Below, in pieces: positions 51,235-60,697 of a DNA stretch of 64,000 nt. The stretch's first letter is position 1. Each line of letters starts with the position of its first letter. The stretch is from assembly GCF_021010565.1 (NCBI RefSeq), contig NZ_JAJNAY010000001.1, positions 1,158,001 to 1,222,000 of the forward strand. Direction: 5' to 3'. Source of the DNA: Chryseobacterium turcicum (GTDB lineage Bacteria; Bacteroidota; Bacteroidia; Flavobacteriales; Weeksellaceae). Below the pieces are notes generated by a model. That model saw only the letters and a list, made by a program, of their open reading frames with translations. It searched no databases and was not told the DNA's origin. Both the position numbers and the translations under genes were made by a program.

Positions 51235-51497
51235 TTATTCAGATTATCAAAACTTTTTGTCTAGTCCCAAGATTTTGGGATTGATCCATTATTATCTTTT
51301 CTCATTCTTTCAAAATCATCCATTCTGTCAAATCTTTAAATCTGATGAATCACATTCCATTCTACAGCATCATAAAAAGAAGTTTTGCAAAATACATTAT
51401 TTCGCCGTTGGAAGTAAAATCAAAAATTGAGTTTTCTTCCTTTTCAAATGCTCTGAAACTGGTTATTTTTACGCCTTTGATTTTAATTTCTTTTACA
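51235..51497. other. Gap between tRNA-Asp and the effector-like cluster
   Basis: No credible gene. A 67-codon frame (51345-51548) overlaps the operator and -7 box below and has no family traits. A/T-rich, with a short inverted pair TCCCAAGATTTTGGGA (about 51266-51281). Confidence 0.4.
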
Positions 51498-51531
51498 CGT
51501 CAACTTTTGTCGCATACCAATAATACATTTG
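51498..51531 (+). promoter_or_regulatory. Cluster operator 1 with -7 box
   Basis: Operator CGTCAACTTTTGTCG (51498-51512), 11 bases, then TACATTTG (51524-51531, exact TAnnTTTG), 29 bases before the M15 peptidase ATG. First of four sites with identical layout. Confidence 0.8.
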
Positions 51532-51560
51532 CCTCAGAAGCAAATTAAATTTTTAAAATT

Positions 51561-52061
51561 ATGGACAAAGTAACACTACAAAGAATTGAAAAACTGCATC
51601 CTTTTGTAAGAGAGGAAATGAAACAAATTATTAAAGAATGTGATGAAGCATTAACAGGAAAAGCAAAAATCAGAATTACCCAAGGGCTTAGAAGTTTTGA
51701 AGAACAGGAAAAAATATATGCAATAGGAAGAATTACTTCCGGAAAAAAAGTGACCAATGCAAAGGCCGGACAAAGTATTCACAATTATGGATTGGCCGTT
51801 GACATGTGTTTAATTATTGACGGAAAAGCGGCAAGCTGGGATACTGCAAAAGATTGGGATAATGATGGTGTTGCAGATTGGTATGAGTGCGTAAAGATTT
51901 TTGCCAGACATGGTTGGGATTGGGGAGGAAACTGGAAAACTTTTAAAGATCTTCCACACTTTGAAAAAAAGAAGATTCCAACAAAAAAAGGAATGGTAAA
52001 ATCGAGTTGGAGGACTCTTATAAAGTTGAAAATGGATAAAGATGGATATGTCTTATTTTAA
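51561..52061 (+). CDS. M15-family peptidoglycan peptidase (endolysin-like)
   Basis: 166 residues, no signal peptide. The zinc ligands are His74 (AGQSIHNYGLAVDM), Asp81 in the same motif and His133 (DLPHFEKK), as in M15 L-alanyl-D-glutamate peptidases and phage endolysins; KIRITQGLRSFEEQEKIYAI and WDNDGVADWYECVKIFARHG also fit. It cuts the stem peptide of the cell wall. Lacking a Sec signal, it must either lyse the producer, be released by another route, or be delivered as an effector. It heads the run of genes that share the CGTCA operator. Confidence 0.88.
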   Translation: MDKVTLQRIEKLHPFVREEMKQIIKECDEALTGKAKIRITQGLRSFEEQEKIYAIGRITSGKKVTNAKAGQSIHNYGLAVDMCLIIDGKAASWDTAKDWDNDGVADWYECVKIFARHGWDWGGNWKTFKDLPHFEKKKIPTKKGMVKSSWRTLIKLKMDKDGYVLF

Positions 52062-52089
52062 AAATAAATATCCTATAGAAATTAAAATA

Positions 52090-52123
52090 CGTCAAACTCT
52101 GTCGCTTTCCAATACCATCCTTG
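52090..52123 (+). promoter_or_regulatory. Cluster operator 2 with weak -7 box
   Basis: CGTCAAACTCTGTCG (52090-52104), 11 bases, then CATCCTTG (52116-52123), a two-mismatch form of TAnnTTTG in the identical position, 25 bases before the patatin gene ATG. Confidence 0.65.
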
Positions 52124-52148
52124 ATTTACCAAAATAACAGTAGAAATA

Positions 52149-53186
52149 ATGAAAAAAATTACCATCCTTTCTTTAGACGGAGGAGGAATAAGAGGCATTA
52201 TTACCTGTATTATTTTGCGTTATATTGAAGAGCAACTTCAGATTCACGATAGGGCAAGTGCCAAGCTAGGAGATTATTTTGATTTTGTTGCAGGAAGCAG
52301 CACAGGAGCATTAATTGCATCAATCATTTTATGTCCTGACGAACAGAGAAAAGCAAAGCATTCCATTCAAAAAGGTTTGGAGCTCTATTCTGAAAAAGGT
52401 GGAGATATTTTTCAGGTTTCTTTTTGGGAGAGACTTGTAAACCCTTACGGACTTTTTAATGAAAAAATATCTCAGGAAGCCCTTGAAAAAAACTTAAACG
52501 ATTTTTTTGGAAACTTAGAATTGAAAGAATTGATAAAACCCTGCCTGATTACGAGCTACGATATCGAAAAAAGAAAAGCTAAATTATTTAATTCCTGGAA
52601 AGCTCACTTAAGTACCGATAACTTTTATGTAAAAGATGTCTGCAGGGCAACTTCAGCAGCACCTACTTACTTTACTCCCGTTCAAATTAAATCAATGTAC
52701 GGACAGATATTCAGCTTAATTGATGGTGGAATGTTTGCCAATAATCCTGCACTTTGTGCGTATGCAGAAGCCAGAAAAATTCCTTTTGCTGAAGTTTTAA
52801 AAAATCATCAGAAGCCAAATCATCCTGCAGTTAACGATATGATTATTATTTCAATCGGAACTGGATTAGAATCTAAAAGTTATTCTTTCAGAAAAATGCA
52901 AAAAGTCGGAAAAATTGGTTGGGTTAATCCTATTATTGATATTTTAATGTCAGCCAATGCAGAAACTGTAGATTATCAGTTATGCCAAATTTTTCAAACT
53001 TTGGGACAAAGAAATCAAAAAAATTATTACAGAATAAATCCTTCCTTGAAAAATGCTTCGCCGGCAATGGATAATGTAAGAAAATCAAATATTGAAAATC
53101 TTATTCAGGCAGGACTCAATTATATTGAAGATAACAAGGAGAATTTGAACCAAATTGTACAGAAACTAATTAAAAATAAAACATAA
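52149..53186 (+). CDS. Patatin-like phospholipase
   Basis: 345 residues, no signal peptide. Oxyanion loop ILSLDGGGIRGI (residues 6-17), nucleophile Ser51 in AGSSTGAL (GxSxG), and catalytic Asp192 in SLIDGGMFANNP. The length and single-domain form match bacterial patatins that act as phospholipase A or lipolytic effectors (for example CapV-type CBASS effectors and type VI lipase effectors). There is no adjacent classical cyclase gene, so CBASS is not supported. It has its own operator-promoter of the shared type. Confidence 0.9.
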   Translation: MKKITILSLDGGGIRGIITCIILRYIEEQLQIHDRASAKLGDYFDFVAGSSTGALIASIILCPDEQRKAKHSIQKGLELYSEKGGDIFQVSFWERLVNPYGLFNEKISQEALEKNLNDFFGNLELKELIKPCLITSYDIEKRKAKLFNSWKAHLSTDNFYVKDVCRATSAAPTYFTPVQIKSMYGQIFSLIDGGMFANNPALCAYAEARKIPFAEVLKNHQKPNHPAVNDMIIISIGTGLESKSYSFRKMQKVGKIGWVNPIIDILMSANAETVDYQLCQIFQTLGQRNQKNYYRINPSLKNASPAMDNVRKSNIENLIQAGLNYIEDNKENLNQIVQKLIKNKT

Positions 53187-53226
53187 GCTTTTTTGTTTAT
53201 AAATAGTCAACAAAAAACTTTAAATA
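53187..53226. other. Spacer after the patatin gene
   Basis: Short non-coding A/T-rich piece; no strong terminator seen. Confidence 0.3.
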
Positions 53227-53260
53227 CGTCAGATTTTGACGTTTTCACCAATTACTTTTG
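53227..53260 (+). promoter_or_regulatory. Cluster operator 3 with -7 box
   Basis: CGTCAGATTTTGACG (53227-53241, perfect CGTCA/TGACG arms), 11 bases, then TACTTTTG (53253-53260, exact TAnnTTTG), upstream of a small acidic-protein gene. Confidence 0.8.
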
Positions 53261-53382
53261 GACTAAAATAAACACAAGAAAACAATCATTTTTTATTAAA
53301 AAACTTAAAAAAAATCAACATTTCATCAATGGTGAACAGCCAGAAATATGTCAAAAATTAACCTTATCATAACACACTTAAT

Positions 53383-53553
53383 ATGGAAACATTAAACTAT
53401 AATCCCGAAATATTATTAAATGAAAATCTCTACACCATAAGCTGGAGCGATATTGAGAATGAAGAGCCGGATTATGAAAACTATCTGAACGAAATTGAAA
53501 ATTTCTTCAGAGAAAATTCTGAAAATGATCTTCTTGAAGAAGATATCTTTTAA
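53383..53553 (+). CDS. Small acidic protein of unknown function
   Basis: 56 residues starting METLNYNPEILLNENLYTIS and ending ENDLLEEDIF. It is rich in Glu, Asp and Asn, with no signal peptide or membrane helix. It has its own operator-controlled promoter and is followed by a terminator, so it is likely real despite its size. It could be an adaptor, a chaperone or an immunity-type protein; none of these is shown. Confidence 0.6.
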   Translation: METLNYNPEILLNENLYTISWSDIENEEPDYENYLNEIENFFRENSENDLLEEDIF

Positions 53554-53651
53554 TTCTAAATTTTAGGCTAAATTCTCCCGGCATTTATTAATGAAACCGG
53601 TTTACTAAAATATCATTAGCATCAGAAAAATTAATTCTGACACAGAACATT

Positions 53652-53690
53652 AAAGAGACTATTTTCAAAGAATGCAGTCTCTTTTTTTGT
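53652..53690 (+). terminator. Terminator after the small acidic gene
   Basis: AAAGAGACT / AGTCTCTTT stem followed by T-run. Confidence 0.8.
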
Positions 53691-53798
53691 TAATTATTTT
53701 GCGTTAAAAAACTTTTAACTCTCAATTTATTTTTCAATCTTAATTATAAAGATAAATTCATAATTTTCACACATTAATTATTTATATTAAAATATATC

Positions 53799-55253
53799 AT
53801 GAAATTACTTTTATTATTTTGCTTTACGCTTTCAGGTTTTGTTTTTTCTCAGAAAATTCAGCTCAAAAAAGATAAAATTCTTTACAACGAAAAAGAAGTT
53901 GCAGTCATCAAATCTCCTTACAGAGATCATTATGAGTTTTACAGTTTAAACAACGAGAAAGCTTTTGATCTCGATTTAAAAGGGGTTGCTTTAGCCGGAA
54001 AAGAATTTTTATATTATCTCGATATGAAATCTGCAGACGGAAAATCAACTCAGGTTCCTTATGAAGTTTTAATTACCTCTTTTAAACCTGATCGCATTAT
54101 TGCACATCAATTGGCGGTAAAATATAATTTCTTTAATGAAAAAGGATTAAATACGGCAGAAATAGAGCGTTTTTTTAATGTTCAGAGAGAAAATTTAGGA
54201 GATAAATATCTTCAGGCAAAAGCTAATAGTATTGCAGGTGAAAGTGAAAGACAAAGCAGCTTGAGTAATATAAGATCTCTTTATAATCCCAGAATTGGTT
54301 CGAAAGGTGAAATTTTGATTAATAATGGAAATTATCCTGCAAAAATCGTAGGATATTCTACTGCTTTTAACTGTGGTTTTGGAAGTATGGCTCCTTGCAT
54401 GGAAGTGAGTGATCTTGACGGAATAAAAGTGGCAAGAATGTATGAAAGCAAACAAGGAATCAAAACATATCTGGTTAAAACTTTTGACAATCATGAATTT
54501 ACATTTGTAGCAACCAGACCTTATGCTCCTTCAGATTATGCTTTTGTGAATGAATTAATTGCCAATCTTTTCATCGAAGGTTATACACTAGAGCATCAGG
54601 CTTACTACAAAAATCAGGAACTTCAGCATGCAAAAGTGAAGGATGCGATCGACAGAAGCATCAATCTCTATGACGTTCCGGGATATGTCGTAGAAAAATC
54701 CGGTAAAAAGACAGAAGGATTGATCACGATCTGGTTTGAAAAACTGGATACGGAAAGAACAGGACAGAAATTACCTACTGAAGGAGCAGATCTTTTTGGA
54801 CAAAGAGTGAGCCTAAAAACAAATTTGCCGGGCGGAGGCGTAAAAGCCAAAACCTATAATGCTGACTCGGGAATATATTTTTGCGTGCCTTACAACGGAG
54901 GTGAAGATTGTTACTATGGTCTGGATGTAAAAGGCGAACTGATGAAAAAGCTTCAGAATTATGGAGATCTTCATGGTAATAATTCCTATTTCTACAGACT
55001 GGTAGCCAAGGAAAATAAAATTATGTTGCTTCAGGATCCTGTAGAACGTCAAAAGTATGTCGTAAAAACAGACATCCAGCAAAAAGGACAGATGCTTGAC
55101 AACCGATCTAGTGAAAAACTGTCTCTGAAACTTGCAGATTACCTTAAAGACTGTAAAGCGGTTTCCGAAAGTCTGAAGAAAGAAAATGTGGATCTGAAAA
55201 ATGAAGAAAACCTTATTCACATTATATCCGAATACAGTAAATGTAAGAAATAG
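53799..55253 (+). CDS. Exported protein of unknown function
   Basis: 484 residues with a signal peptide (MKLLLLFCFTLSGFVFSQ). The mature part is rich in beta strands and lysine; the region GNYPAKIVGYSTAFNCGFGS has two cysteines with a third in MAPCMEVSD, and two more occur later (FCVPYNGGEDCYYGLD), so disulfides are likely. No domain recognised. It is the one clearly exported protein of the cluster and has no CGTCA operator of its own. Confidence 0.75.
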   Translation: MKLLLLFCFTLSGFVFSQKIQLKKDKILYNEKEVAVIKSPYRDHYEFYSLNNEKAFDLDLKGVALAGKEFLYYLDMKSADGKSTQVPYEVLITSFKPDRIIAHQLAVKYNFFNEKGLNTAEIERFFNVQRENLGDKYLQAKANSIAGESERQSSLSNIRSLYNPRIGSKGEILINNGNYPAKIVGYSTAFNCGFGSMAPCMEVSDLDGIKVARMYESKQGIKTYLVKTFDNHEFTFVATRPYAPSDYAFVNELIANLFIEGYTLEHQAYYKNQELQHAKVKDAIDRSINLYDVPGYVVEKSGKKTEGLITIWFEKLDTERTGQKLPTEGADLFGQRVSLKTNLPGGGVKAKTYNADSGIYFCVPYNGGEDCYYGLDVKGELMKKLQNYGDLHGNNSYFYRLVAKENKIMLLQDPVERQKYVVKTDIQQKGQMLDNRSSEKLSLKLADYLKDCKAVSESLKKENVDLKNEENLIHIISEYSKCKK

Positions 55254-55271
55254 CTTCTATCGTTTTTACAT

Positions 55272-55310
55272 AAAAGTGGCGGGGATCAAATTTGATCCCC
55301 GCCACTTTTT
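55272..55310 (+). terminator. Very strong terminator, perfect 38-base palindrome
   Basis: AAAAGTGGCGGGGATCAAA and its exact reverse complement meet without a loop (55272-55309), followed by TATTTC. G/C-rich in a very A/T-rich region; it closes the exported protein gene. Confidence 0.9.
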
Positions 55311-55357
55311 ATTTCAATAAAGAATCTTTTTAAACTTTTTTAAATAAAATAATAATG

Positions 55358-55391
55358 CGTCAAGTTTTGACGTTGGCCGCCAATATCTTTG
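55358..55391 (+). promoter_or_regulatory. Cluster operator 4 with -7 box
   Basis: CGTCAAGTTTTGACG (55358-55372), 11 bases, then TATCTTTG (55384-55391, exact TAnnTTTG). It drives the large-protein genes from 55643 onward, with a ~245-base leader. Confidence 0.8.
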
Positions 55392-55642
55392 TTTCAGAAA
55401 TAACAACCGAATAAAACTACACACTATGTAAAAACAAGAACGTAAACGAAACTTCTATTTTAAACTAAAAAAAGTAAAATAAATATTTATAAATCAATTG
55501 GCCTTGATTAAATATTAAAAACAATTTTAATAACATGAAATAAAAACAGTAATTATTATGAATTCTAATCACAGAATTTTCACAAAGATAAGCTTTTTTG
55601 AGAAAGCTTACCAAAAATTTATATCACAAAAAATAACACCAA
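55392..55642. other. Leader of the large-protein operon
   Basis: A/T-rich, with a hairpin AAGCTTT-TTTGAG-AAAGCTT (55590-55609). A 42-codon frame (55558-55686) overlaps the next start in another phase and is not called. Confidence 0.4.
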
Positions 55643-57820
55643 ATGCCACAAAACAATATACAGAGCTCTACACCCACTTCTGCTGATGGTGATGGCCTGC
55701 ATGTAAGACCCGATCTTTTGCCGGAATCTTATCTTTTTATTGAGAAAACCCCTTTTATACAGGCACAAACTGATAAATTTGGTATGACTGGAGATACTAC
55801 ATTCAGAACGACCTCCAGAATCGGATATTCCGGTAAAATATTTACAATTTGTCAGGGACAGGTACTCATCCAGCCCAATTCAGAAGATGCCAATAAAGTC
55901 AATCTTATTTTAAAGCCTTTCACACAGCCTATTAAAGGGCTTGCTATTAAATATTTTATTTACCGCGGGCTTAAAGCATCAGACTTTTTTGGCAGTAACC
56001 AAACGATTAATCCTATTTCAAATGCTACAGGTTTTGTAAAACACATCAGGGACGATTTTCAGAAATTATACAATACGTTGAATCTCACAGAACCTACACT
56101 GACAGCACAATACATTGGGTATCCGGGAACAGGATCATATGCGCAAACTACAAACTTGCTGATTGATGATTTTTTCTTTAAAATCTCACAGGAAGATGCA
56201 GGAAGTACTGCTGCGAACCAAAAAGCTTTTGAACTGCCGATGATTCCACGGGGAACTCATCTGGGAACTATAGATTCAAATAGCTCTATCGGTATCGATA
56301 TCGTTTTAAACGAAGGAGATTATACCATTGAGAACGATCCGAATCCTTTTAAGCTGGATTTAAACTTTGCCCGTTTAAACAACCACATTCTGAATTCGAC
56401 TTCTGGAGCTAATGCTTTTGAGAACAAACTGATCAGGGAATCTGCTACACAATTCATTGATATTGCTGCTTTCTACGGGCTTCATACGCACGGAAAAGGA
56501 AAACTTTATGCAAACAGTGGTGGGCAAGATGCTGTCTTTCAGACTAATGACACTATTTATGAAGCGATTAAAGATTTTAAAACAGCAAATACAACCTATT
56601 TGTATATCCAGGGAAGTAGACAGCGATCTTATAATTTCTATGGGAATCATACAATTGGGGCGACTCTTAATGATTATAAAAAAGGGACGACAGTAGCCAA
56701 CCTTGCCGCAGGAAATTTTTCTGAAAAATGGCCTGTGAAGGAATTTCTGAATACTCCTTCCTTAGCTATTCAGCTTACGACAGATAGCAATGATGCAGCA
56801 GCATTATACGTAAAGCAGGGAATCTTAAATGTAGATACTGCTAACGAAGATTATTTTATCCGGGGGGAGAATCTTTTGCAGCAAGCCGACACCAACAACA
56901 CTGTCGATACGGGACTTACCAAACCCATTGTTTTTGATATAAAGAAAACAAGCTATGGAACAAATATCGGGTCTTTTGTGCAATTGATTTATGAGGGAAA
57001 AGCTCTGGAAATTACGAATGTAGTTCCGCCTTTAAGCTCAGGAGAATCATTAATTCTTAAGGATATTGATGATGTTTTTGGATTGATTAACGTCACACCT
57101 CATATTCAGCCGAAAAGTACAAATGAATTGAGATATGTAATTGATCAGAATTTATTGTTGATTGATTTTGAGAACAAGAGAGGAGGAAAAGATATTGCAA
57201 CCGTTACGACAAAGAGAGTCGAAGATATGATAATGGGCGATGAAAATGAAACTTTAGAAAGAGTTACTTATGAAACATTATTAAATAATATCCGACAAGG
57301 CTTTGAAGGGTTTTATCAAAGTAGATCAGCTTATCAAGATAATAGCAATGGAGGAACAATTACTTATAGTGATACAATGAATAATTTTTATTCACCTGAA
57401 AAACCATATTATTTAAAAACTAGGATCTTCACTGGTTTGGATGGAAATACGATAACCGGACTATCCATTAAAACGGATGAAAAGACCCTTCCAAGTAAAA
57501 AGCTTTTAGGAATAACTAAAATTGAAAATGACAAATTTTCTTTACTTATTGATCAGCATCAATTGAACAATCCTAAATTTTATTTGAAAAATGAACTCTC
57601 AGATGAAACAAGCAAATATAATTCTTTAGAAGGAATAGAATATAAAAAATATTCACTTTGTATAATAGGAGAAAATCACGCTGGAGAACTCACTACAGTA
57701 TTTCCAACTGACGATGTATATGTAACTACAGTTGATAGTATGGTTTTTACTTCTAATGAATATTCGAAGTTTTATCCCAATTTATCAAAAGAAATAATTT
57801 TTAAACTAGACTTATTCTAA
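55643..57820 (+). CDS. Large unrecognised protein of the effector-like cluster (725 residues)
   Basis: No signal peptide or membrane helix. The first ~510 residues (from DGDGLHVRPDLLPESYLFIE) have balanced composition and many short strands, with GLHTHGKGKLYANSGGQ and a conserved-looking NPFKLDLNFARLNNHILN. From about base 57,200 the codons become much A/T-richer (DIATVTTKRVEDMIMGDENE onward), so the C-terminal ~200 residues look like a different module. Its stop shares a base with the start of the next gene, so the two are coupled. No family is recognised; an assembly or delivery component carrying a variable C-terminus is one possible reading. Confidence 0.75.
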   Translation: MPQNNIQSSTPTSADGDGLHVRPDLLPESYLFIEKTPFIQAQTDKFGMTGDTTFRTTSRIGYSGKIFTICQGQVLIQPNSEDANKVNLILKPFTQPIKGLAIKYFIYRGLKASDFFGSNQTINPISNATGFVKHIRDDFQKLYNTLNLTEPTLTAQYIGYPGTGSYAQTTNLLIDDFFFKISQEDAGSTAANQKAFELPMIPRGTHLGTIDSNSSIGIDIVLNEGDYTIENDPNPFKLDLNFARLNNHILNSTSGANAFENKLIRESATQFIDIAAFYGLHTHGKGKLYANSGGQDAVFQTNDTIYEAIKDFKTANTTYLYIQGSRQRSYNFYGNHTIGATLNDYKKGTTVANLAAGNFSEKWPVKEFLNTPSLAIQLTTDSNDAAALYVKQGILNVDTANEDYFIRGENLLQQADTNNTVDTGLTKPIVFDIKKTSYGTNIGSFVQLIYEGKALEITNVVPPLSSGESLILKDIDDVFGLINVTPHIQPKSTNELRYVIDQNLLLIDFENKRGGKDIATVTTKRVEDMIMGDENETLERVTYETLLNNIRQGFEGFYQSRSAYQDNSNGGTITYSDTMNNFYSPEKPYYLKTRIFTGLDGNTITGLSIKTDEKTLPSKKLLGITKIENDKFSLLIDQHQLNNPKFYLKNELSDETSKYNSLEGIEYKKYSLCIIGENHAGELTTVFPTDDVYVTTVDSMVFTSNEYSKFYPNLSKEIIFKLDLF

Positions 57821-60696
57821 TGGCACAGGCAATTATTCTTAAAAATGGAAATATCGTAAGAAAAGGTAATATAACAGGTGAAACTTATTTTACTACTGGA
57901 CATTTAGCTTCATTCAAAGCACCAGATGGAACAAGATATACTTGTGCAGCTTATTTGGATATCAAGAAACGTCTCACATTTTATGTTCAGGAAACTAGCT
58001 TTTATACTAATATTGAAGCCGCAGAATATGATAAAATGAAAATTTACAATGATAAAGATTGGGATAAAGTAGAAGAAAACGATATAATTGAAATACAAAA
58101 AAGAGAAATATCATTGATGGGGACTCCAAGCTATTGTTGGAATACTTATAATAAAACATATCATATTGGGGAATCTTTTTCAGATAAAGATATACCATTA
58201 ACTGGTTTTACAGTAAACACGTCAAAAAGTTATTGTAATAATTTAGCACTAACAAATACTGCTCTTGAATTTTTCAATAAAAATGTGATTTTATCAAATG
58301 ATTCAAAAGTTAAAGAAAGTATTGCGGACGTTGCACAGCTTATAAACAATATAGATAAATATATTTATGAGTCTTTTAATACTGGAATAGATTTATTAAA
58401 AGAAAATCAAAAAGCACTTTGGCGAACCTTAGATACCTCTTCGTTAAGTAGTGATTCTCAGAAAAAGGCATATTATGACCAATATTATATAAACTTGTTG
58501 AATTATTATAATTTAATAAAAAAACGAATTTACATCCTAAATAATTCTACTGATATTGAGAGCACTATTCTGACAGCTATGAGTATGCATCCTAAAATTT
58601 TAATAGGACTAAGTGTAAAAATAAAAATCGAAATGCTAATTTATCTAGTGAAATATCTTCTTTCAGAAGATATAGATAAAGTAGAGTATGAAGAATTTGT
58701 AGTTAGTATTGTTTATTCTTTTGATAAAACCGACACTAACAATATAAATTTATTTTTAGACGGTTTGATTGATCCTAAAAAATCAATATCTGACTCTAAA
58801 ATGAAGGAGCATCCAAAACCTGAGGAATATGAAATTTTTCGAAATTCGGTTACGCTATTTGAAGCCATTTATACTAGAATGTCTCAAAGTTGGGATGTTA
58901 CTGAAAAAATAATCTCTTGGGTTAATTATATTCCTGGTTTTGATTTTGATCCTGTTTTAACTAGGTACAATTTTGTAGATGCTGTTTATAGACTGTGGAG
59001 ATATAGTAAATATAATCCTTATAAAGATAATATTTACAAACCAGAATTGTTAAGCTTGGTAGAGGATAATCAAAACACAATGTTCAAATACAGTAGAAAA
59101 CCTTCTATCAAGTATATGCCAAACATGAGTTTCACGATTGATAAAACTTCTGGGCCAGTAGTAATTAATTACAAGTCTAGTGAAAACTTTGGACTATATG
59201 ATCAAAATTTTATTTTTGAGTTTACAGGATATAATAAAATTTGCGCCCTTACAAATGATTGGAATGTAGTTAAAAATGAACAAATATCCGAGCCGCCAAT
59301 CTCAAGAAGCTGGTTTCCTTATGGTTATTATGATATATTTCAGCCGGTAACCCTTGTCGATCATAACAATGAAACATCTTTACCAATATTAACAGTAGAT
59401 AATGCAGATCCTTCTGGTAACTTAGATAATTACAATTCTATAGTTCCTATATTTTATATTAAATACATTGCTCAGCTAAGCAAAAATAAAAATGCAGAAT
59501 TCCTTATTTTTAGAACTGCTGATATTGTTACTTTTTTTAGAAGCGGAGGAGGATTAGTAGGTAAATTATCTCATATTAGAGGTCTCTCAAAATTTGAACA
59601 CATTATTACTTTAACAGAAACAATCCAACTTTCTTTAGATGTCACAAATGCTGTATCAGATTATACCGCAAGCTGTAATAATATTAATTCAAAGTTTTGT
59701 CAAAAGTTAAAAATACTTTTAGGTTGGGTAGAATTAAGTGCGGTAGGAGATGATGCAATGTCTAGGCTACAGAAAAAAATAGCAGCGAAAAGATTTATAA
59801 AGGAAATAGATTTTGGAGAAGGAATACCAAGTGATTTTAATACTGATGAAGCACAAGAATTTATCTCGAAAATAAGGATTTTAGCAGAAGAAATAGATGA
59901 CTTGGAATTGTTGAATAAATATAAAGAAACCGCAAAGAAAATTTTAGATGAAATATTATCATCCGATACAAAAAAATACGAGAACTATTATTCTAACAAT
60001 CAAATTACAGAGTTATTCACAGTCGCTTTTAATAAAAATTTATCTACTTCAGATATTGCTGGTATAATTCATCAGGCTTGTAGAATTAGAAACCCGGTGT
60101 ATATTGCTCCTGTTGCTGAACTTAAGCAGAGAATGGAAAATCTTCTTCAAGTAAAGCGTCAAGGATTTCCATATACATTTAATAGTAAAGCAGACTTTCA
60201 AGATTATATAGATGAAAAAGTAAAACCATTTATAGAAATGTTTGGGCTACCAAAAAATACTATAAAATATGGTGGGTCATCAATAACCTCACCAGGAGGA
60301 TTTAGCCCAGGACCTCAAGATACTGATTGGTGGGTATTTTTTGAAAATAAAGATGAAGAAAGACTTTTTATTGAAGAATTGGTTCTTAGATACGAAAATT
60401 ATAAGGCACAAGGTTTAATGAAAGGAAGTAAAGCAAATGGAAAAATAAGAAGATTAAGAGAAAGATATGCTGAAAGGTTAAAAGAAAGGAAAGAATATAT
60501 AGATAAAGAGTATATTACAGCGGTTTATCATGGTCAAATCACAGAGTATCAGGGGAAAGTTGTAGATTTAAGAAAAATAAGAGATGATGGAAGTGGATTT
60601 TATGAAGCTTATTTTGGGAGTGATGAAACAGATGTAACTTTAAAAGTTAAAGGAGATATTGAAGCAATACCTAATATAAAAATTAAATTATTTTAA
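57820..60696 (+). CDS. Large unrecognised protein (958 residues) with nucleotidyltransferase-like motif
   Basis: Coupled to the gene before by a one-base overlap and to the next by a one-base gap. The N-terminus (KNGNIVRKGNITGETYFTTG, HLASFKAPDGTRYTC) looks like a small beta domain; a helical middle follows. Near the end, KYGGSSITSPGGFSPGPQ-DTDWWVFF (about residues 816-840) has G-S-x13-D-x-D, the form of the nucleotidyltransferase (pol-beta-type) signature, followed by a basic helical stretch (GKIRRLRERYAERLKERKEY). I cannot confirm that fold. The whole gene is A/T-richer than 61.4 kb onward. Confidence 0.75.
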   Translation: MAQAIILKNGNIVRKGNITGETYFTTGHLASFKAPDGTRYTCAAYLDIKKRLTFYVQETSFYTNIEAAEYDKMKIYNDKDWDKVEENDIIEIQKREISLMGTPSYCWNTYNKTYHIGESFSDKDIPLTGFTVNTSKSYCNNLALTNTALEFFNKNVILSNDSKVKESIADVAQLINNIDKYIYESFNTGIDLLKENQKALWRTLDTSSLSSDSQKKAYYDQYYINLLNYYNLIKKRIYILNNSTDIESTILTAMSMHPKILIGLSVKIKIEMLIYLVKYLLSEDIDKVEYEEFVVSIVYSFDKTDTNNINLFLDGLIDPKKSISDSKMKEHPKPEEYEIFRNSVTLFEAIYTRMSQSWDVTEKIISWVNYIPGFDFDPVLTRYNFVDAVYRLWRYSKYNPYKDNIYKPELLSLVEDNQNTMFKYSRKPSIKYMPNMSFTIDKTSGPVVINYKSSENFGLYDQNFIFEFTGYNKICALTNDWNVVKNEQISEPPISRSWFPYGYYDIFQPVTLVDHNNETSLPILTVDNADPSGNLDNYNSIVPIFYIKYIAQLSKNKNAEFLIFRTADIVTFFRSGGGLVGKLSHIRGLSKFEHIITLTETIQLSLDVTNAVSDYTASCNNINSKFCQKLKILLGWVELSAVGDDAMSRLQKKIAAKRFIKEIDFGEGIPSDFNTDEAQEFISKIRILAEEIDDLELLNKYKETAKKILDEILSSDTKKYENYYSNNQITELFTVAFNKNLSTSDIAGIIHQACRIRNPVYIAPVAELKQRMENLLQVKRQGFPYTFNSKADFQDYIDEKVKPFIEMFGLPKNTIKYGGSSITSPGGFSPGPQDTDWWVFFENKDEERLFIEELVLRYENYKAQGLMKGSKANGKIRRLRERYAERLKERKEYIDKEYITAVYHGQITEYQGKVVDLRKIRDDGSGFYEAYFGSDETDVTLKVKGDIEAIPNIKIKLF

Positions 60697-60697
60697 A

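Noticed and set aside
51345..51548. 67-codon frame before the M15 peptidase gene
   Set aside because: It runs through the conserved operator and -7 box and shows no domain; it is more likely non-coding promoter DNA.
52149..53186. CBASS defence system built on the patatin gene (CapV-like)
   Set aside because: No cyclic-nucleotide synthase of the CD-NTase type with its usual size or order, and no Cap2/Cap3 genes adjoin. The weak nucleotidyltransferase motif is in a 958-residue protein over 5 kb away in another transcript.
55558..55686. 42-codon ORF overlapping the start of the 725-residue gene
   Set aside because: It overlaps the downstream start in another phase, is lysine-rich by A/T bias and has no supporting trait; a leader peptide cannot be excluded.
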